Notes under the pieces: generated by a model
Databases searched by the model: none
Seen by the model: the letters and a program-made list of their open reading frames with translations, nothing else
What the model was told of the DNA's origin: nothing
Translations under genes and position numbers: made by a program
DNA from: Planococcus citri
Lineage: Eukaryota; Arthropoda; Insecta; Hemiptera; Pseudococcidae
DNA: 64,000 nucleotides
NCBI RefSeq assembly: GCF_950023065.1
Contig: NC_088677.1
Span: 12,604,001 to 12,668,000, forward strand
Direction of reading: 5' to 3'
In this document: positions 38,693-52,080 of the stretch, one piece after another
Layout: each line of letters begins with the position of its first letter
How positions within the stretch are numbered: position 1 is the stretch's first letter

Positions 38693-41600
38693 CTTGTAAG
38701 TAAAGTGCCTAAAAGTGACGATTTCAAAGGTTTTTCTTAAGATGAACTGCAAATCGGCAAACCATAAATACTATAGCTTCAAATTCATATCAATTGAAAG
38801 TAGAGAGAATTCCGCATCTGTCAAGCACCTGACCGAAGATAAGAACAAAATTTCAATAAATTAGCATAGAAAGCTATATTTTAGTATATTATATCTTATT
38901 ATTTCGATCCATTTGATTCGATTGGAAACTGTTTTATAACGTTTCAAGCAGTTTTGGAGCCTTCAGAAAATTTTTCAAAGTTGCCATTCGCACAAAATTT
39001 GACCGAAGGAAGTTGGAAAGCGAAACTTTACTCTAAACCTCAATTTCAACGTACTGAGTCGACCAAAGGTGGTTTGAGGTCGTTTTGAAACTACCACTGT
39101 CATTTTAATTCTTGATTGGTGTTTCTTCCATCTTATAATAGGTATCAAAGTTGCATAGAGGCAACTCGAAGAAGACTTCTTGCAGTCTATAATAACGCTG
39201 AATTCTAAAATTTTTTGAAAGAGCAACTTAAAAGTTGAAATGTTAAGGCTAGTAGATAAGTAAACCTTAAGGTCATAGAACCAAAATTGAAATTGAGCAT
39301 TGGGAGATTCTTCAGTGGCTCGGTGGCAATTTTCTGATGAGAACTGGATCGATTGAATCGAAATCATGTTTATGTACCTATACTTACCACAGATGTGGAA
39401 ATCTGGGAATTAATTTCAAAAAAACAAATCGGGTGTTGGCAATCACAACCCTTCTGGAGGGAGCTTGCTTTGCTCGAGGGGAATAGGATGGAAAATATAT
39501 GATTCCTTACTAATGAATGTGATACAAAAAATCTCAATTCAATGGCATTAGCATGCTATACGTAGTTACGTACCTACTTTAGTGAGCGTAACCTTGATTT
39601 CTCTAGACAAAGAACCATGTCACTCCAGACTGCAAAGTATTTTCATCAAAAAATGAAGATAAAAATGAATCCAAGTAAAGTAAAGTGCCCAAATGTGACC
39701 ACTTGAAAAGGGTTTCTCAAGATAAACTGCAACTCGGTAAGGTAAACCATAAATCACATTTACTAGGTAGCTTAAAAATCATATCAATGGAAAGTAGAGA
39801 GAATTCCTCACGTATGGAGCACCTGGCCATTTGAATGAAAATGAATAAAAATTCGATAAATTGACCCACAAAAGGTGAATTTTTGTATAATACCTACCTC
39901 ATTTTCGACCCGCTGAATCGATTAAAAATTGATTCAAACCATTTCAAGCAGTTTTGGAGCCTCCAGCAGATTTTTCAAGTATGCAATCCCCACAAAATTT
40001 AACCAAAGAAAGTTGAAAAGCAAAACTTTACCTTCTTTAAACCTCAATTTCAACGTACTGAATTGATTGAAGGTGGTTTCAGGGCGTTTTGGAATTGCCG
40101 GCGACACTTTTGGAAATTCTAAGATTTTCATGAAAAGCCATGGCCATCCATACAGGAGTATAATGTAAATTTTAGCTTCTCAACTTATTACTCATAGGTA
40201 AGCTCTTGTTGAAAATTCAACTTCAAAAAATGTTGTGAAGGCTCCAGAACTGGACACTAAAATGTTTTAACCGTTTTTAATCGGTTCGGGGTGTCAGAAA
40301 TATGTATTTTATTAGGATGCATATCAACTTTCAGTTTCTCAGGTCAATTTTGGTGAAATTTCGTTTTTAACTTTTAAAGTTGCCACTTTTTGGGCAACGT
40401 AGGAAATTTCAAGTGTTCTTTTTTGAACGAGGTGGGAATATCTGATCTTTTTTGCACGGATTCACATAAGATGTAAAAAAGTTTAGTCTGTTTCACTATC
40501 GAGATTCGATTTTTGGCTACCCTTGCCAACATGACAATGATGATGATGATGGATGATTACTTGCTCATTGATGAGCCATTTTGCATATGTACGTTCTAAT
40601 AGCGATTTCATTTCAGACGAATAACCTCCCGGCCATCTCATAAAAACGTCACGCCTTGTGCTAAGCTTCTAGAAAATGTAAGCCCAATCAGTGAAATAAA
40701 ATGTGACAATAGGCCAACTTCTCCCCCTATCTCCTCTAGTTAACAAAATTGAAACATAATTGCTCCAATTATGAAATTGAAATCAATTTTACTGTCACAT
40801 TATTGACAGAAAAATTCGCAATCGGGGCAGAATTGCAATCTAATTGCTTCAGAGATAAAAACTGATACAATCTATAGAAGCGTGAAGATCCAGAAAAGTA
40901 ACCAAAATAATAAAATTGGTAAACTTCGAGGTTATAGAACCAAAATCGAAATTGGGCATTAGAATATTTTTCAGTGGATGAGTCATAATTTTCCTATGAA
41001 AACTGGATCGATTGAATCTAAATCATGTGCTTAGAATGTAGGTGTTCGAAAACGGGGAATTAATTTCGAAAAAACAAATCCGGTGTTCGCAATCTCAATT
41101 CTTCTGGAGCGAGCTTCGATTGCTCGAGAGGAATTAGGATGAAAAATATATGATTCCTTACTACTTAATGAATGCAACTTGCTTTGCTCCGATAATCTTT
41201 TTTTGTGCGCTCCCTTGACTTGACATTTAGACAGAGAACCATATGTTACTCCAATTTACGAAGTTGGTAATTTCCATGAGAGAATGAAGATGAAAATTAA
41301 TCAAAACGTAGTAAATTGCCCAAACGTGACCACTGCAAAATCATATCATTCGAAAGTAGAGAGAATTCCGCATCTAATCAAGCACCCGACCAATTGAAAA
41401 TAAAGAACAAAATTTCAATAAATTAGTCTATAGAAAGCTAAATTTTAGTAAAAAAAGATCTTATTTTCGACCCTTCGATTCGATTGAAAACTGTTTCATA
41501 CCGTTTCAAGCAGTTCTGGAGCCTCCGGCAAATTTTTCAAAGTTGCAATTCGCACAAAATTTGTCCAAAGGAAGTTGGAAAGCGAAAGTTTACTCTAAAC

Positions 41601-44600
41601 CTCTATTTCAACGTACCTACTGGGACGTCTTGGAACTACCAGTAATACTTTGGAAATTCCAGATTTTTATATAAAGACATAAAAGACCATAATGCGAATT
41701 TTCGCCTCCCAACTTCATTACCTACTTACATACGAGTAGCTAAACTTTTGTTGAAAATTCAACTTGAAAAAATATTTCTGAAAGCTCCAAAACTGGGGTG
41801 CTGAAAAAAGTGTAGGTACCCGTTTTCAATCGGTTCGGAGTGTCAAAAAATAGGTATACTTAGGATCCATATTAAATTTCAGTTTTTCAGATTCATTCAG
41901 TGAAATTAAGTTCTTTGGTTTTCAAGTGGCCACTTTCAGGCAAAGTGGGAAAATTTGCTCTTTAATACGGTTTTGAATATTAAATAAAAAAAATGTTTGT
42001 ACCAGCTCTGCTTCATTTTGCTGGCGAGATGAGAACTGAAAAAAAAAAAATACTTGCTACGGATACTGTTGAATTCGTGCTCTTCTGCGCCTGAATTAAA
42101 CGGTTCCATTGCAAACAAATGATACGTGCGTTTAAAAATACGAAGAAAAAAAGATATATAAGTAAAATGCCCAAATGTGACTACTTCAAAGGTTTTTTCT
42201 AAGACGAACTGTAACGCGGCAAACCATAAATTACACTTACTAGCTTACAAATCATATCAATCGTAAGTAGAGAGAATTTCGCATTTATCGAGCACCTGAC
42301 CACTTGAAAATAAAGAACAAAATTTCAATAAATTTGTCTAGAAAGCTAAATTTTAGTGAAATATTTCATTTTTGACCCGCTGAATCGATTGAAAACTGTT
42401 TCAAACCGTTTCAAGCAGTTTTGGAGTCTCTAGCAGATTTTTCAAAGTTGAAATTCCAACAAAATTAGACCTAAAGGGAGTTGGAAAGCGAAACTTTGCC
42501 TTGAACCTGAATCTCAACGTAAGTATAACTTACTGAATCGACTGAAGGAGTTTTCAGGCCGTTCTGGAACTACCAGTGACATTTAGGAAATTCCAGGAGT
42601 TGACTTATTATGGTCACTCGGTCACTTTGTGAAATCGACTATTTTTATTATCTTAGACTTACCTACTCACCGGTCCGACGATGGACTTTATTATTATTTT
42701 AACGTTCGTTGTTTTTGAATTTAAAATTAAGCCAAAGGAACTTGGTGAACTTTATTTTGCATCTGTATTTGTTTGAATTTTTCATTCCTCAGGTCTCCTA
42801 GGTAATGGACATCTAGGTTTTAGGATTAACTATCGTCTATTTGTATAGTGTCATTAAAAGCTGTAAAAGATAAAAACGTAAATTTTAGCCTTCCAACTTT
42901 ACTACTTGGATAAGCTTCTGTTGAAAATTCAATTTGAAAACAGAAAAATTCAGTGTTTGCAATCTCAACCCTTCTGGAGTGGGGAATTTCAACGTTATTT
43001 TTGAATTAAAAATTAAGCCGAAGTAACTTGGTGAACTTTAATTGGCATCTGTGTTTGTTTGAATTTTTAATTCCTCAGGTCTCCTTGTTAGGGTAAAATG
43101 GAATTTTTAGTTTTGCAGCTTCAACGTAAATTTTAGCCTTCCAACTTTACTACATACTTGGATAAACTTCTGCTGAAAATTCAATTTCTAAAAAATGGTT
43201 TAGAGGCTCCTGAACCATGGATACTGAAAATAATTTAACCGTTTTCAATCAGTTCGGAGTGTCGGAAATACTGGGATGCGTATCAAATTTCAGTTTTTCT
43301 GGTCAATTTGGTGAAATTTCGCTCTTTGGTTTCCAAGTGATCACTTTTGAACAAAGGGGGAGAATTTGTTCTTGAACGCAGTTCTGAATATCTAACAAAG
43401 GTCAAAGGTGCACAAAATATGTTTGTACCAGCTCTGCTTCATTTTGCTGGCGACATAAGAACTAAAAAAAAATTGATACTTTGTCTTACGTTAACGTTAG
43501 GTGAGGTTGAGTGCGTCCTCTTCTATGTGCGGGGTAAAACGGCTTCAAAGGACCACTTTCCATTGCAAACAATTATACGTCCGTTTAAAATCAAAATACG
43601 TAAAAGTGCATCTGAACTGAACGTAGCAGATACCCATTCCAACCCATCTTGAATTTCTGATATGGGCCATCAGAATTCTCCAGTTAAAATAAACTACTTG
43701 CTTTTCTTGAATGCGAAAAACGATATTTATGAGGTTGGTTCTAACCTAATGATGAATGTCGCAGTGTTCATAGCGTTTTCTTTGAAAAGGTCTTTAAAGT
43801 TAGCTTCAGTGTCTCAAACATGGCCAAAAATTCGAAAATTTAAAGTGATCTGTGACCCATTGTTTGTTTTAGGTTTTCTGGGGGTGCTGAGTTCAATAAT
43901 AACTATTCACTAATTTTTTTTAGAGACGGTCCCTTAGTGCCCTCTTCTTCCCCTCCCCCCTCAATTTCGTAAAATATGAAAAACTTTGGAAACGTGGTGT
44001 GACATATCGATTCCTATTATAGTGATTATCGAAAGCGCTGAATCCGAATTTCTATATATTGTTTTGAATCTGACCCCTCGGGTGCCTTCTCAGCTCTTCG
44101 ATTTTGAAACAGAAGGGCATAAAATACCAGAAATGATGTTTGGGAGCGTGTTCAAAGGGTTCTCATCGAAAAAATAATTGAATATTTGAATTCAGCGTCT
44201 TCTAAATTCGAATGGAGAGATACAGCAATAATATTCAATTGGTAATTCTTTTTCAGCGTCAGCATTTCCAGCGCTCTGAAAAGATTCGAAGCCGCTCTTT
44301 TCAACATTATTAAGTTCACTAATTGATTTGACTCTTTGATTAGATTCAAGAAATTTTAGTTTTCACTCATCGTGAATAAGTAATTAAATTTGATAAATTA
44401 ACATTAATCACAATACATAATATTTGTAATCACATGCTGGGCTGATAAATTGAAAAAAAAAACAACAATAATCGATTTCCTTACCAATGGACGGGATATA
44501 AAAAATACCAAACATATACTCATTCTATGGGGATTTCTGTTTGTTTGTTTCAAATGCATGGTAGCTATGTATGTATAGTTTTTGAGCTAAAACTCCTCTC

Positions 44601-45528
44601 AATAAGTTTTTTTTAAGCCGCTCTTGACGTCTAGACTAAGAACCATGCCACTCTTGAGTATTTTCATGAAAAAATGATAAGTAAATCTTAAGTTCATAGA
44701 ACCAAAATCGAAATTGTGCATTAGGAGATTTTTCAGTGGCTCGGTAACAATTGTCCACTGAGAACTGGATCGATTGAATCGAAATCATATATACTTACCA
44801 CAGGTGTAGCAATCTGGGAATTAATTTCAAAAAAACAAATCCTATGTTCGCAATCACCACCCTTCTGTAGTGGGCTTCCTTTGCTCGAGAGGAATAGGTC
44901 GGAAAATACATGATTCCTTACTAATAAATGCGATACAAAAAATTTCATTTCATATCGGCTCTCGAATTTGTATTTAGTGAGCGCAACCTTGATTTCTCTA
45001 GACAAAGAACCATATCACTTCAGACTGTAAAGTATTTTCATCAAACAATGAAGATAAAAATAAATCAAAATAAAGTGAAGTGCCCAAATGTGACCACTTC
45101 AAAGATTGTTCTTAAGATAGATAAACAGAGCTTAGAAATCATATCAATCGAAAGTAGAGAGAATTCCTCACCTATGGAGCACCTGGCCATGTGAATAAAA
45201 AGGAATAAAATTTCGATAAATTGACCCAGAAAAGCTGAATTTTTGTATTATACCTGAATCGATTAAGAATTGAATCAAACCATTTTAAACAGTTTTGGAG
45301 CCTCAAGCAGATTTTTCAAAGTTGCAATTCCCACAAAATTTAACCAAAGAAAGTTAGAAAGCAAAACTTTACCTACTTACTTCAAACCTCAATTTCAACG
45401 TACTGAGTTTATTGACGGTGGTTTCATGCCGTTTTGGAACTGCCGGCGATACTTCGGAAATTCCACGATTTTCATGAAAAGCCATGGTCATCCATACAAG
45501 AGTATAATGTACATTTTAGCTTCTCGAC
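38693..45528 (+). repeat. Array segment
   Basis: Array modules occur with poly(A) boxes near 42000 and 43427, landmark 2 near 39475, 41130 and 44885, a (GAT)n-rich patch near 40538-40560, and module C at 43800-44330. The right edge is the target site of the miniature transposon at 45537. No gene is seen. Confidence 0.6.
43800..44330 (+). repeat. Module C copy 3
   Basis: This is the third copy of module C. The short frame contains LFDFETEGHKI and MMFGSVFKGFSSKK and ends at the same stop as copy 1. It is the most complete copy, running from AGCTTCAGTGTCTCAAACAT to the CATTTCCAGCG-type segment. Confidence 0.5.
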
Positions 45529-45536
45529 TTTATTAT
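45529..45536. repeat. 8-bp target-site duplication, left
   Basis: TTTATTAT lies directly left of the miniature transposon and recurs at 46494-46501. Joining the flanks at one copy gives a continuous array module like the one near 52879 (CTTTATTACTTA). Confidence 0.8.
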
Positions 45537-46493
45537 GGGGAAATATTTTTTGCACGACGAAAAAGGGCGTCATCACGACAAGCATTTTTTCGTTCATAAA
45601 AGATGAATGAACGACGAAAAATGATGAAGTTCCACGCCAGATGACGCCCGACAATAAAGTATTTATGAACGACTACGATTTAATAACGAGATAGGCAGTA
45701 TTCACGACAAAATAATTTCATACACGACAGAACATTATCAGTTCAATTACAATTATATTTTGTACAAATTTTAACAAATAATCAACTAAGGGTTTTTTCA
45801 AAAAAATTTGAGTGGAATTTGTAACTTAGTAGAAGAGAACCAAATTGCCTTAGCGAAGCGAGGGCAAAATCTTGGGGAAAAAATGAGAATTTTGAGGATA
45901 GATCGGTGATTTTGTCGGCATAATTAAGTACATGATTGTAAAAAATTTGAATTTTTGAAAACTGAAAGTCTGAAACTGAAATATTGTTGGAATTTTTGCA
46001 TTTTTCCAACTTTCTTGAATTTCTCACAATTTCCCAAGTTTTTCCTACTTTGGCGGAACCAGAGGGGGGGCAAACTGTCGCCCCTTAGCCCCCTTTCGCG
46101 TCGTACCTGTGGTCAAAAGTGGAAGGGGGGTCACCCATCAAACTCCACAAAACATTACTTCTATAAACAGCAATTTTTTACATATCTACTTCGTTTTTTT
46201 GGTATCATTTTAATATTTTAGAACGTTTATTTCTGTCGGTAAAATGCCTGTTTTTGAAAGAAAAATTTTGTCGTGCATTGCCTTATATAGCAGTTGAAAG
46301 TAATAAAATGTCGTGAATTTTTTAATTCGTCGTTTGATACATTATTTTGTCGTTGGAGTACCTATCATGTCGGGATAAGCTCTTTATTGTCGGGAATTTC
46401 CAATTTAGTCGTGGTAATGATTTTTCTGGCGTGAAAAGTGCCTATGCTTGTCGTGCTGATGCCCTTTTTTGTCGTGGTATTAAATCACACCCC
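45537..46493. mobile_element. 957-bp hAT-like miniature inverted-repeat transposon
   Basis: The element runs GGGGAAATAT... to ...CACACCCC and is flanked by an exact 8-bp duplication (TTTATTAT), the size made by hAT transposases. Its ends are diverged inverted repeats of about 200 bp. The word CACGAC or CCCGAC recurs every 15-40 bp from the left end (for example in CACGACGAAAAAGGGC and CACGACAAGCATT) and in reverse orientation (GTCGTG, GTCGGG) toward the right end. The centre (about 45780-46230) holds unrelated sequence with an ORF on each strand (45782-46027, 45955-46221), neither with a recognised domain. No transposase is present, so it is non-autonomous. The class assignment rests on the duplication length, since the GGGG terminus is not the usual hAT CAG start. 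Confidence 0.8.
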
Positions 46494-49400
46494 TTTATTA
46501 TTACTTAGGTGAACTTTTGTTGAAAATTCAACTTCAAAAAATGTTGTGGAGGCTCCAGAACTGGACACTAAACTGTTTCAACCGTTTTTAATCGGTTCGG
46601 GGTGTCAGAAATATGTACTAGGATGCATATCAACTTTCAGTTTCTCAGGTCAATTTGGGTGAAATTTCGTTTTTCACTTTTAAAGTGGCCACTTTTGGGC
46701 AACGTAGGAAATTTCAAGTGTCTTTTTTTGAACAAGGTGGGAAAATCTGATCTTTTATGCAGTTTTGAATGTCAAACAAAGGTGCAAAAATATGTTGGTA
46801 AGTACCAGCTCTGCTTCATTTTGCTGGCAACATAAGAATTACAAAAAAAAAAAAAAAAAAAAAAATACTTACTGAAAACTTTTTTTTTACTAATGAGTAG
46901 GTAGTTGAACCATTGATCATTTAATCCAACTGCAGGCGTCTTTCTCGTGATCATCTATATAAATGTCGTTAATTATAATGGGCAGAAGGAGAGGTCTGGC
47001 GCGTCTGACGCTTCTTTGAAAGAGTAGTTCCTTAATCGACGCCATTCTGATTCCATCTCACATTTTTCATCACCAGCTGGAGACAATTTCCATCTGAGCA
47101 AATTGTTCAAATTGACTGCTTCGCTCATACAAACTCTTGGGATGAAAGTAGCGCAATCTTTTCATCGAAGAGATGTTTTCAGGAAGTCGATCCAGTGTAG
47201 CTTTTTGCATAATTTAAGCAGAAAATTCATGCATTTCCTTTTTAGGTTTTCAGTCTTCAGTGTACGTCCGGAAATCACAACCCAATACCGCATGGACTTA
47301 ATGATAATAAAGAGTCACCAATTTTCTTCCACTGTATTTTCTACACCACGTAAGATGAAATTAGTTTCACTATCGAGATTCGATTTTTGGCTACACTTGG
47401 CAAAATGACAATGATGATGATGGTGGATGATTACTTGCTCATTGATGAGCCATTTTGCATACGTACCTTGCTAAGCTTCTAGAAAATATAAGTGCAATGA
47501 GTGAAATAAAACGTGAAAATAGGCCAACTTCTACTTCCATTTCCTCGATCGTTAACAAAATTGAAACGTAATTGCTCTAATTATGAAATTGAAATCAATT
47601 TCACTGTTACATTATCGACAGAAAAACTCGCAATCGGGGCAGAATTGCAGTCTAATTGTTCCAGAGATAAAAACTTGCAGAATTACCTAATAAAATTCTT
47701 AAACTTCGAGGTTATAGAACCAAAATTGAAATTTGGCATTAGAATATTTTTCAGTGGATCAGTCATAATTTTCCTATGAAAACTGGATCGATTGAATCTA
47801 AATCATGTGCTTAGAATGTAGATGTGGCAAACGGGAGATTAATTTCTAAAAAACAAATCCGGTGTTCGCAATCTCAATTCTTTTGGAGTGAGCTTTCATT
47901 GCTCGAGAGGAATAGGATGGAAAATATATGTGATTCCTTACTACTTAATGAATTCAACTTACTTTGCTCGGATCTAAGCTGAGAACTGTGTTACTCCAAA
48001 GTGTGAAGTATTTTCATAAGAAAAAATGAATATGAAAATGAATCAAAACGAAGTAAAGTTCCCAAATGTGACCACTTCAAAATCATATCAATCGTAAGTG
48101 TAGAGAGAATTCCGTATCAATCGAGCATCTGACCACTTGAAAATAATGAACAAAATTTCAATAAATTAGTCTAGAAAGCTGAATTTTAGTAAAATATTTC
48201 ATTTTTGACCCGTTGAATCGATTGAAAACTGTTTCAAATAGTTTCAAGCAGTTTTGGAGCTTCTAGCAGATTTTTCAAAGTTGAAATTCCCTCAAAATTT
48301 GACCTAAGGAAGTTGGAAAGCGAAACTTCGCTTTGTATCTGGGGTGCTGAGTTCCAATGGGTAGGTATTCACTCATTTTTTTTAGAGATTGTCCCTTTAT
48401 AATGCCCTCTCCTCTCCCTCCCCTCTTGATTCTCAAAAGCGCTGAATCTGAATTTCTGTATATTTTTTTGAATCTGACCCCTCGGGTGCCCTCTCAGCTC
48501 TTCGATTTTGAAACAAACGCGCATAAAATACCAAAAATGATATTTGGGAGCGTGTTCAGAAATAAATATTCGTAATCACATGCTGGGCTGATAAATTGAA
48601 AAAAAAAAACTACAATAATCGATTTCCTTACCAATGGACGAGATATAAAAAATACCTAAACCTGTCTTCCTGGAATTCGGTTGTAGTTTTTGAGCTAAAA
48701 CTCCTCTCAATAAGTTTTTTTTAGTGCGCTCTTGACGTCTAGACTAAGAACCATGCCATTCTCGAGTATTTTCATTAAAAAATGAAAATAAAAAAATAAA
48801 TGAATAAAAATGAGGTAAAGTACTCAAATACTACGACTTCAAGGTTTTTCCAATTGCTCAAAATAATAAGAACATACCTATGTATACAACAAATTATTGA
48901 AGCATCATAAAGATCTATAAAATTGGGAACTAAACATTAAGGTCATAGAACCAAAATTGAAATTGAGCATTAGGAGATTTTTCAGTGGCTCGGTAACAAT
49001 TTTCCGATGAAAACTGGATCGATTGAATCGAAATAATGTACTTACCATGTATTAGGTGTGGAAAACTGTAAATTAATTTCAAAAAATGGAATTCAGTGTT
49101 CGCAATCTCAATCCTTCTGGACCGAGCTTCCTTTGTTCAAGGGGAATAGGATGGAAAATATATGATTCCTTACTAATGAATGCAATACATAAAATCTTAA
49201 TGCGTCATTTCGTTTAAAAATTTTTATAGTACAAATATTTTAATAAATTGACCCATGAAACCCGAATTTTGGTATAATACCTCATTTTCGACCATTTTAA
49301 GCAGTTTTGGAGCCTCCAGCAGATTTTTCAAAGTTGCAATTCCCACAAAATTTAACCAAAGAAAGTTGGAAAGCAAAACTTTACCTACTTCAAACCTCAA

Positions 49401-51130
49401 TTTCAACGTACTCAGTTGATTGACGGTGGTTTCAGGCCGTTTTGGAACTGCAAGTGACACTTTGGAAATTCCAAGCTTTTCATGAAAAGCCATCCATACA
49501 AGAGCATAATGTAAATTTTAGCTTCTCAACTTCATTGCTTGAGTAAACTTTTGTAGAACATTCAACTTCAAAAAATGTTGTGGAGGCTCCAGAACTGGAC
49601 ACTAAAATATTTTAACCGTTTCTAATCGGTTCGGGGTGTCAGAAATATGTACTAGGATGCATATCAACTTTCAGTTTCTCAGGTCAATTTGGGTGAAATT
49701 TCGTTTTTCACTTTTAAAGTGGCCACTTTTAGGCAACGTAGGAAATTTCAAGTGTCCTTTTTTGAACGAGGTGGGAAAATCTGATCTTTTGTGAAGTTTT
49801 GAATGTCAAAGAAAGGTGCAAATATATGTTGGTACTAGCTCCGCTTCATTTTGCTGGCAACATAAGAATTAAAAAAAAAAAAAAAAAATACTTACTAAAA
49901 ACTACTTTTTCACTAGTAGGTATTTATAAGTCAACGAACGTCGTGATCATCTATATAAATGTCGTTAATTATGGTGGACAGAAGGAGAGGTCTGGCGTGT
50001 CTGACGTTTCTTTGAAAGAGTATTTCCTTAATCGACGCCAATCAGATTCCGTCTCAAATATTCTAACGCCAGCTGGAGACAATTTCCATCAGAGCAAATC
50101 GTTCAAATTGACAGCTTCGCTCATACAAACTGTTGGGATGAAGTAGCGCAATCTTTTCATCGAAAGAGATGTTTTCAGGAAGTCGATCCAGCTAGCTTTT
50201 TGCATAATTTAAGCAGAAGATTCATGCATCTCCTTTTTAGGTAAATCACAACCCAATACACCACATGTAATGATAATAAAGAGTCACCAATTTTCTTCCA
50301 CCATATTTTCTACACCACGTAAGATAGAATTATTTACGGATTCACATAAGATGTAAGAAAGTTTAGTCTGTTTCATTATCGAGATTCGATTTTTGGCTAC
50401 ACTTGGCAAAATGACAATGATGATGATGATGTATGATTACTTGCTCATTGATGAGCCATTTTGCATATGTATACTATCAGCGATTCCGTTTTAGATGAAT
50501 AACCTCCCGGCCATCTCATAAAAACGTCACGCCTTATGCTAAGCTTCTAGAAAATGTAAGTCCAATCAGTGAAATAAAACGTGAAAATAGGCCAACTTCT
50601 CCCCCCCCCCTCCACTAGTTACCAAAATTGAAACGTAATTGCTCCAATTATGAAATTGAAATCAATTTTATTGCCACAATTATCGACAGAAAAACTCGCA
50701 ATCGGGGCAGAATTGCAGTCTGATTGCTCCAGAGATAAAAACTTGAACAATCTATCGAAGCATAAAGATCCAGTAAAGTAACCAAAATACCTAATAAAAT
50801 TCGTAAACTTCGTGGTTATGGGACTAAAATCGAAATTGAGCATTATAGAATATTTTTCAGTGGATCAGTCATAATTTTCCTATGAAAACTGGATCGATTG
50901 AATCTAAATCATGTGCTTAGAATGTAGGTGTGGCAAACGGGAGATTAATTTCGAAAAAACAAATCCGGTGTTCGCAATCTCAATTCTTCTGGAGTGAGCT
51001 TTCATTGCTCGAGAGGAATAGGATGGAAAATATATGATTCCTTACTATGTCGTTAATGAATGCAACTTGCTGTCTTGCGATGTCGAAATTTTATTGTGCG
51101 CTTCCTTGACATCTAGACTGAGTTCGGCTT
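46494..51130 (+). repeat. Array segment with near-regular 3.0-3.4-kb tandem units
   Basis: Here the array is most regular. The module TGTTGTGGAGGCTCCAGAAC occurs near 46540, 49575 and 52930; poly(A) boxes near 46804, 49835 and 53186; and TCCTTAATCGACGCCA near 47030, 50030 and 53402. GGATCGATTGAATCTAAATC occurs near 47783 and 50891. The unit from about 46.5 to 49.5 kb therefore repeats from 49.5 to 52.9 kb. The units differ by many substitutions and by module C being present only in the first (48340-48570). Confidence 0.65.
48340..48570 (+). repeat. Module C copy 4, truncated
   Basis: This is a shortened copy of module C. The short frame contains LFDFETNAHKI and MIFGSVFR, then runs directly into the AATATTCGTAATCACATG module because the usual intervening segment is missing. 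Confidence 0.45.
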
Positions 51131-52080
51131 CGTCTCCTCTTCTGTTTCTGTTTTGGAAATAAAAGTAGTTACATACCTATGTACCTAGACCTACCTACGC
51201 AATTACACCGGCAATGATGAATAAGATCGACTTTGGCACTTCGGTTGTCTCTGCTTCGAAAATGGCAGACCAGGGCTAAATGGGGTTATTCCTGGTTGTG
51301 GTTACCATTGTTAGGAAGGGAAAGAAAGACCAAACACAAGGATATTATAGTAAATGGTAGTTACATTTGCATGTGTATTATTTCTGGTTTGAAGGTTTTA
51401 CAATAATCAATCAGGCTTACATTTTTGTAATTCAAAATTCAGGATCAAAGGTTAAAAAAAATCTTACCTATGCTTTTATCGATTTGATAAATTTCCGATA
51501 CAATTTTTGCATTATTTTCGAAATAATAAAATTTTTACAGATCAAATTTTGGATTTTGGTTCAAAATTTTGAGTTAAAATTTTCGTAATTTCCAAGTCAT
51601 GGGGGAGTTATCACATCAACTTGATAATGCTTTTCCAATAAAATAATATTGTAAAAATAGAACTACTTACCTACATGGACGAAAATACGAGTATGTTCAG
51701 TCAATAATAATTAAGATACTTACATTATTTAAAAATACATGGCAGTGCTTGATCGAAGGTGGAGCATGTCTCAAAATCCCCGCAACTAAAATTTCTGGGG
51801 CAGAAGTTCATTTTTGGAATTTTTGGAAAAATTTTAAAAATGAAAAAAAAACTGTTTCGAGGCCGACTCTCAAATATTTTCTTGAAATGAAGATTTTTTC
51901 TGAGAGAAGTGAACCAATGTGAAAAATGTCTTCGATTCAACTTCAGCAAATCGATCACTATTGGTTTTGGGCTATTCTGAAGCCTTCGACGAATTTTAAA
52001 TATTCTACAGACGGTATGATCAACAAAGTAGGTACCTGATTAAAAAAAGAAAGAATTTAAAAATCGCTCTGGGAAGTTCC
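51131..52080. other. Non-array interval
   Basis: This interval interrupts the last tandem units and shares no module with the array. It contains no ORF with a recognisable domain; 51367-51588 and 51725-51958 are AT-rich and probably spurious. Array sequence returns by about 52090 with CGAAACTGGGCATTGGGAGA. Confidence 0.45.

Noticed and set aside
45540..46490. Spaced CACGAC words that could suggest a CRISPR-like array
   Set aside because: The words are short, degenerate, irregularly spaced and inverted between the two ends. They fit transposon subterminal repeats in a eukaryotic genome.
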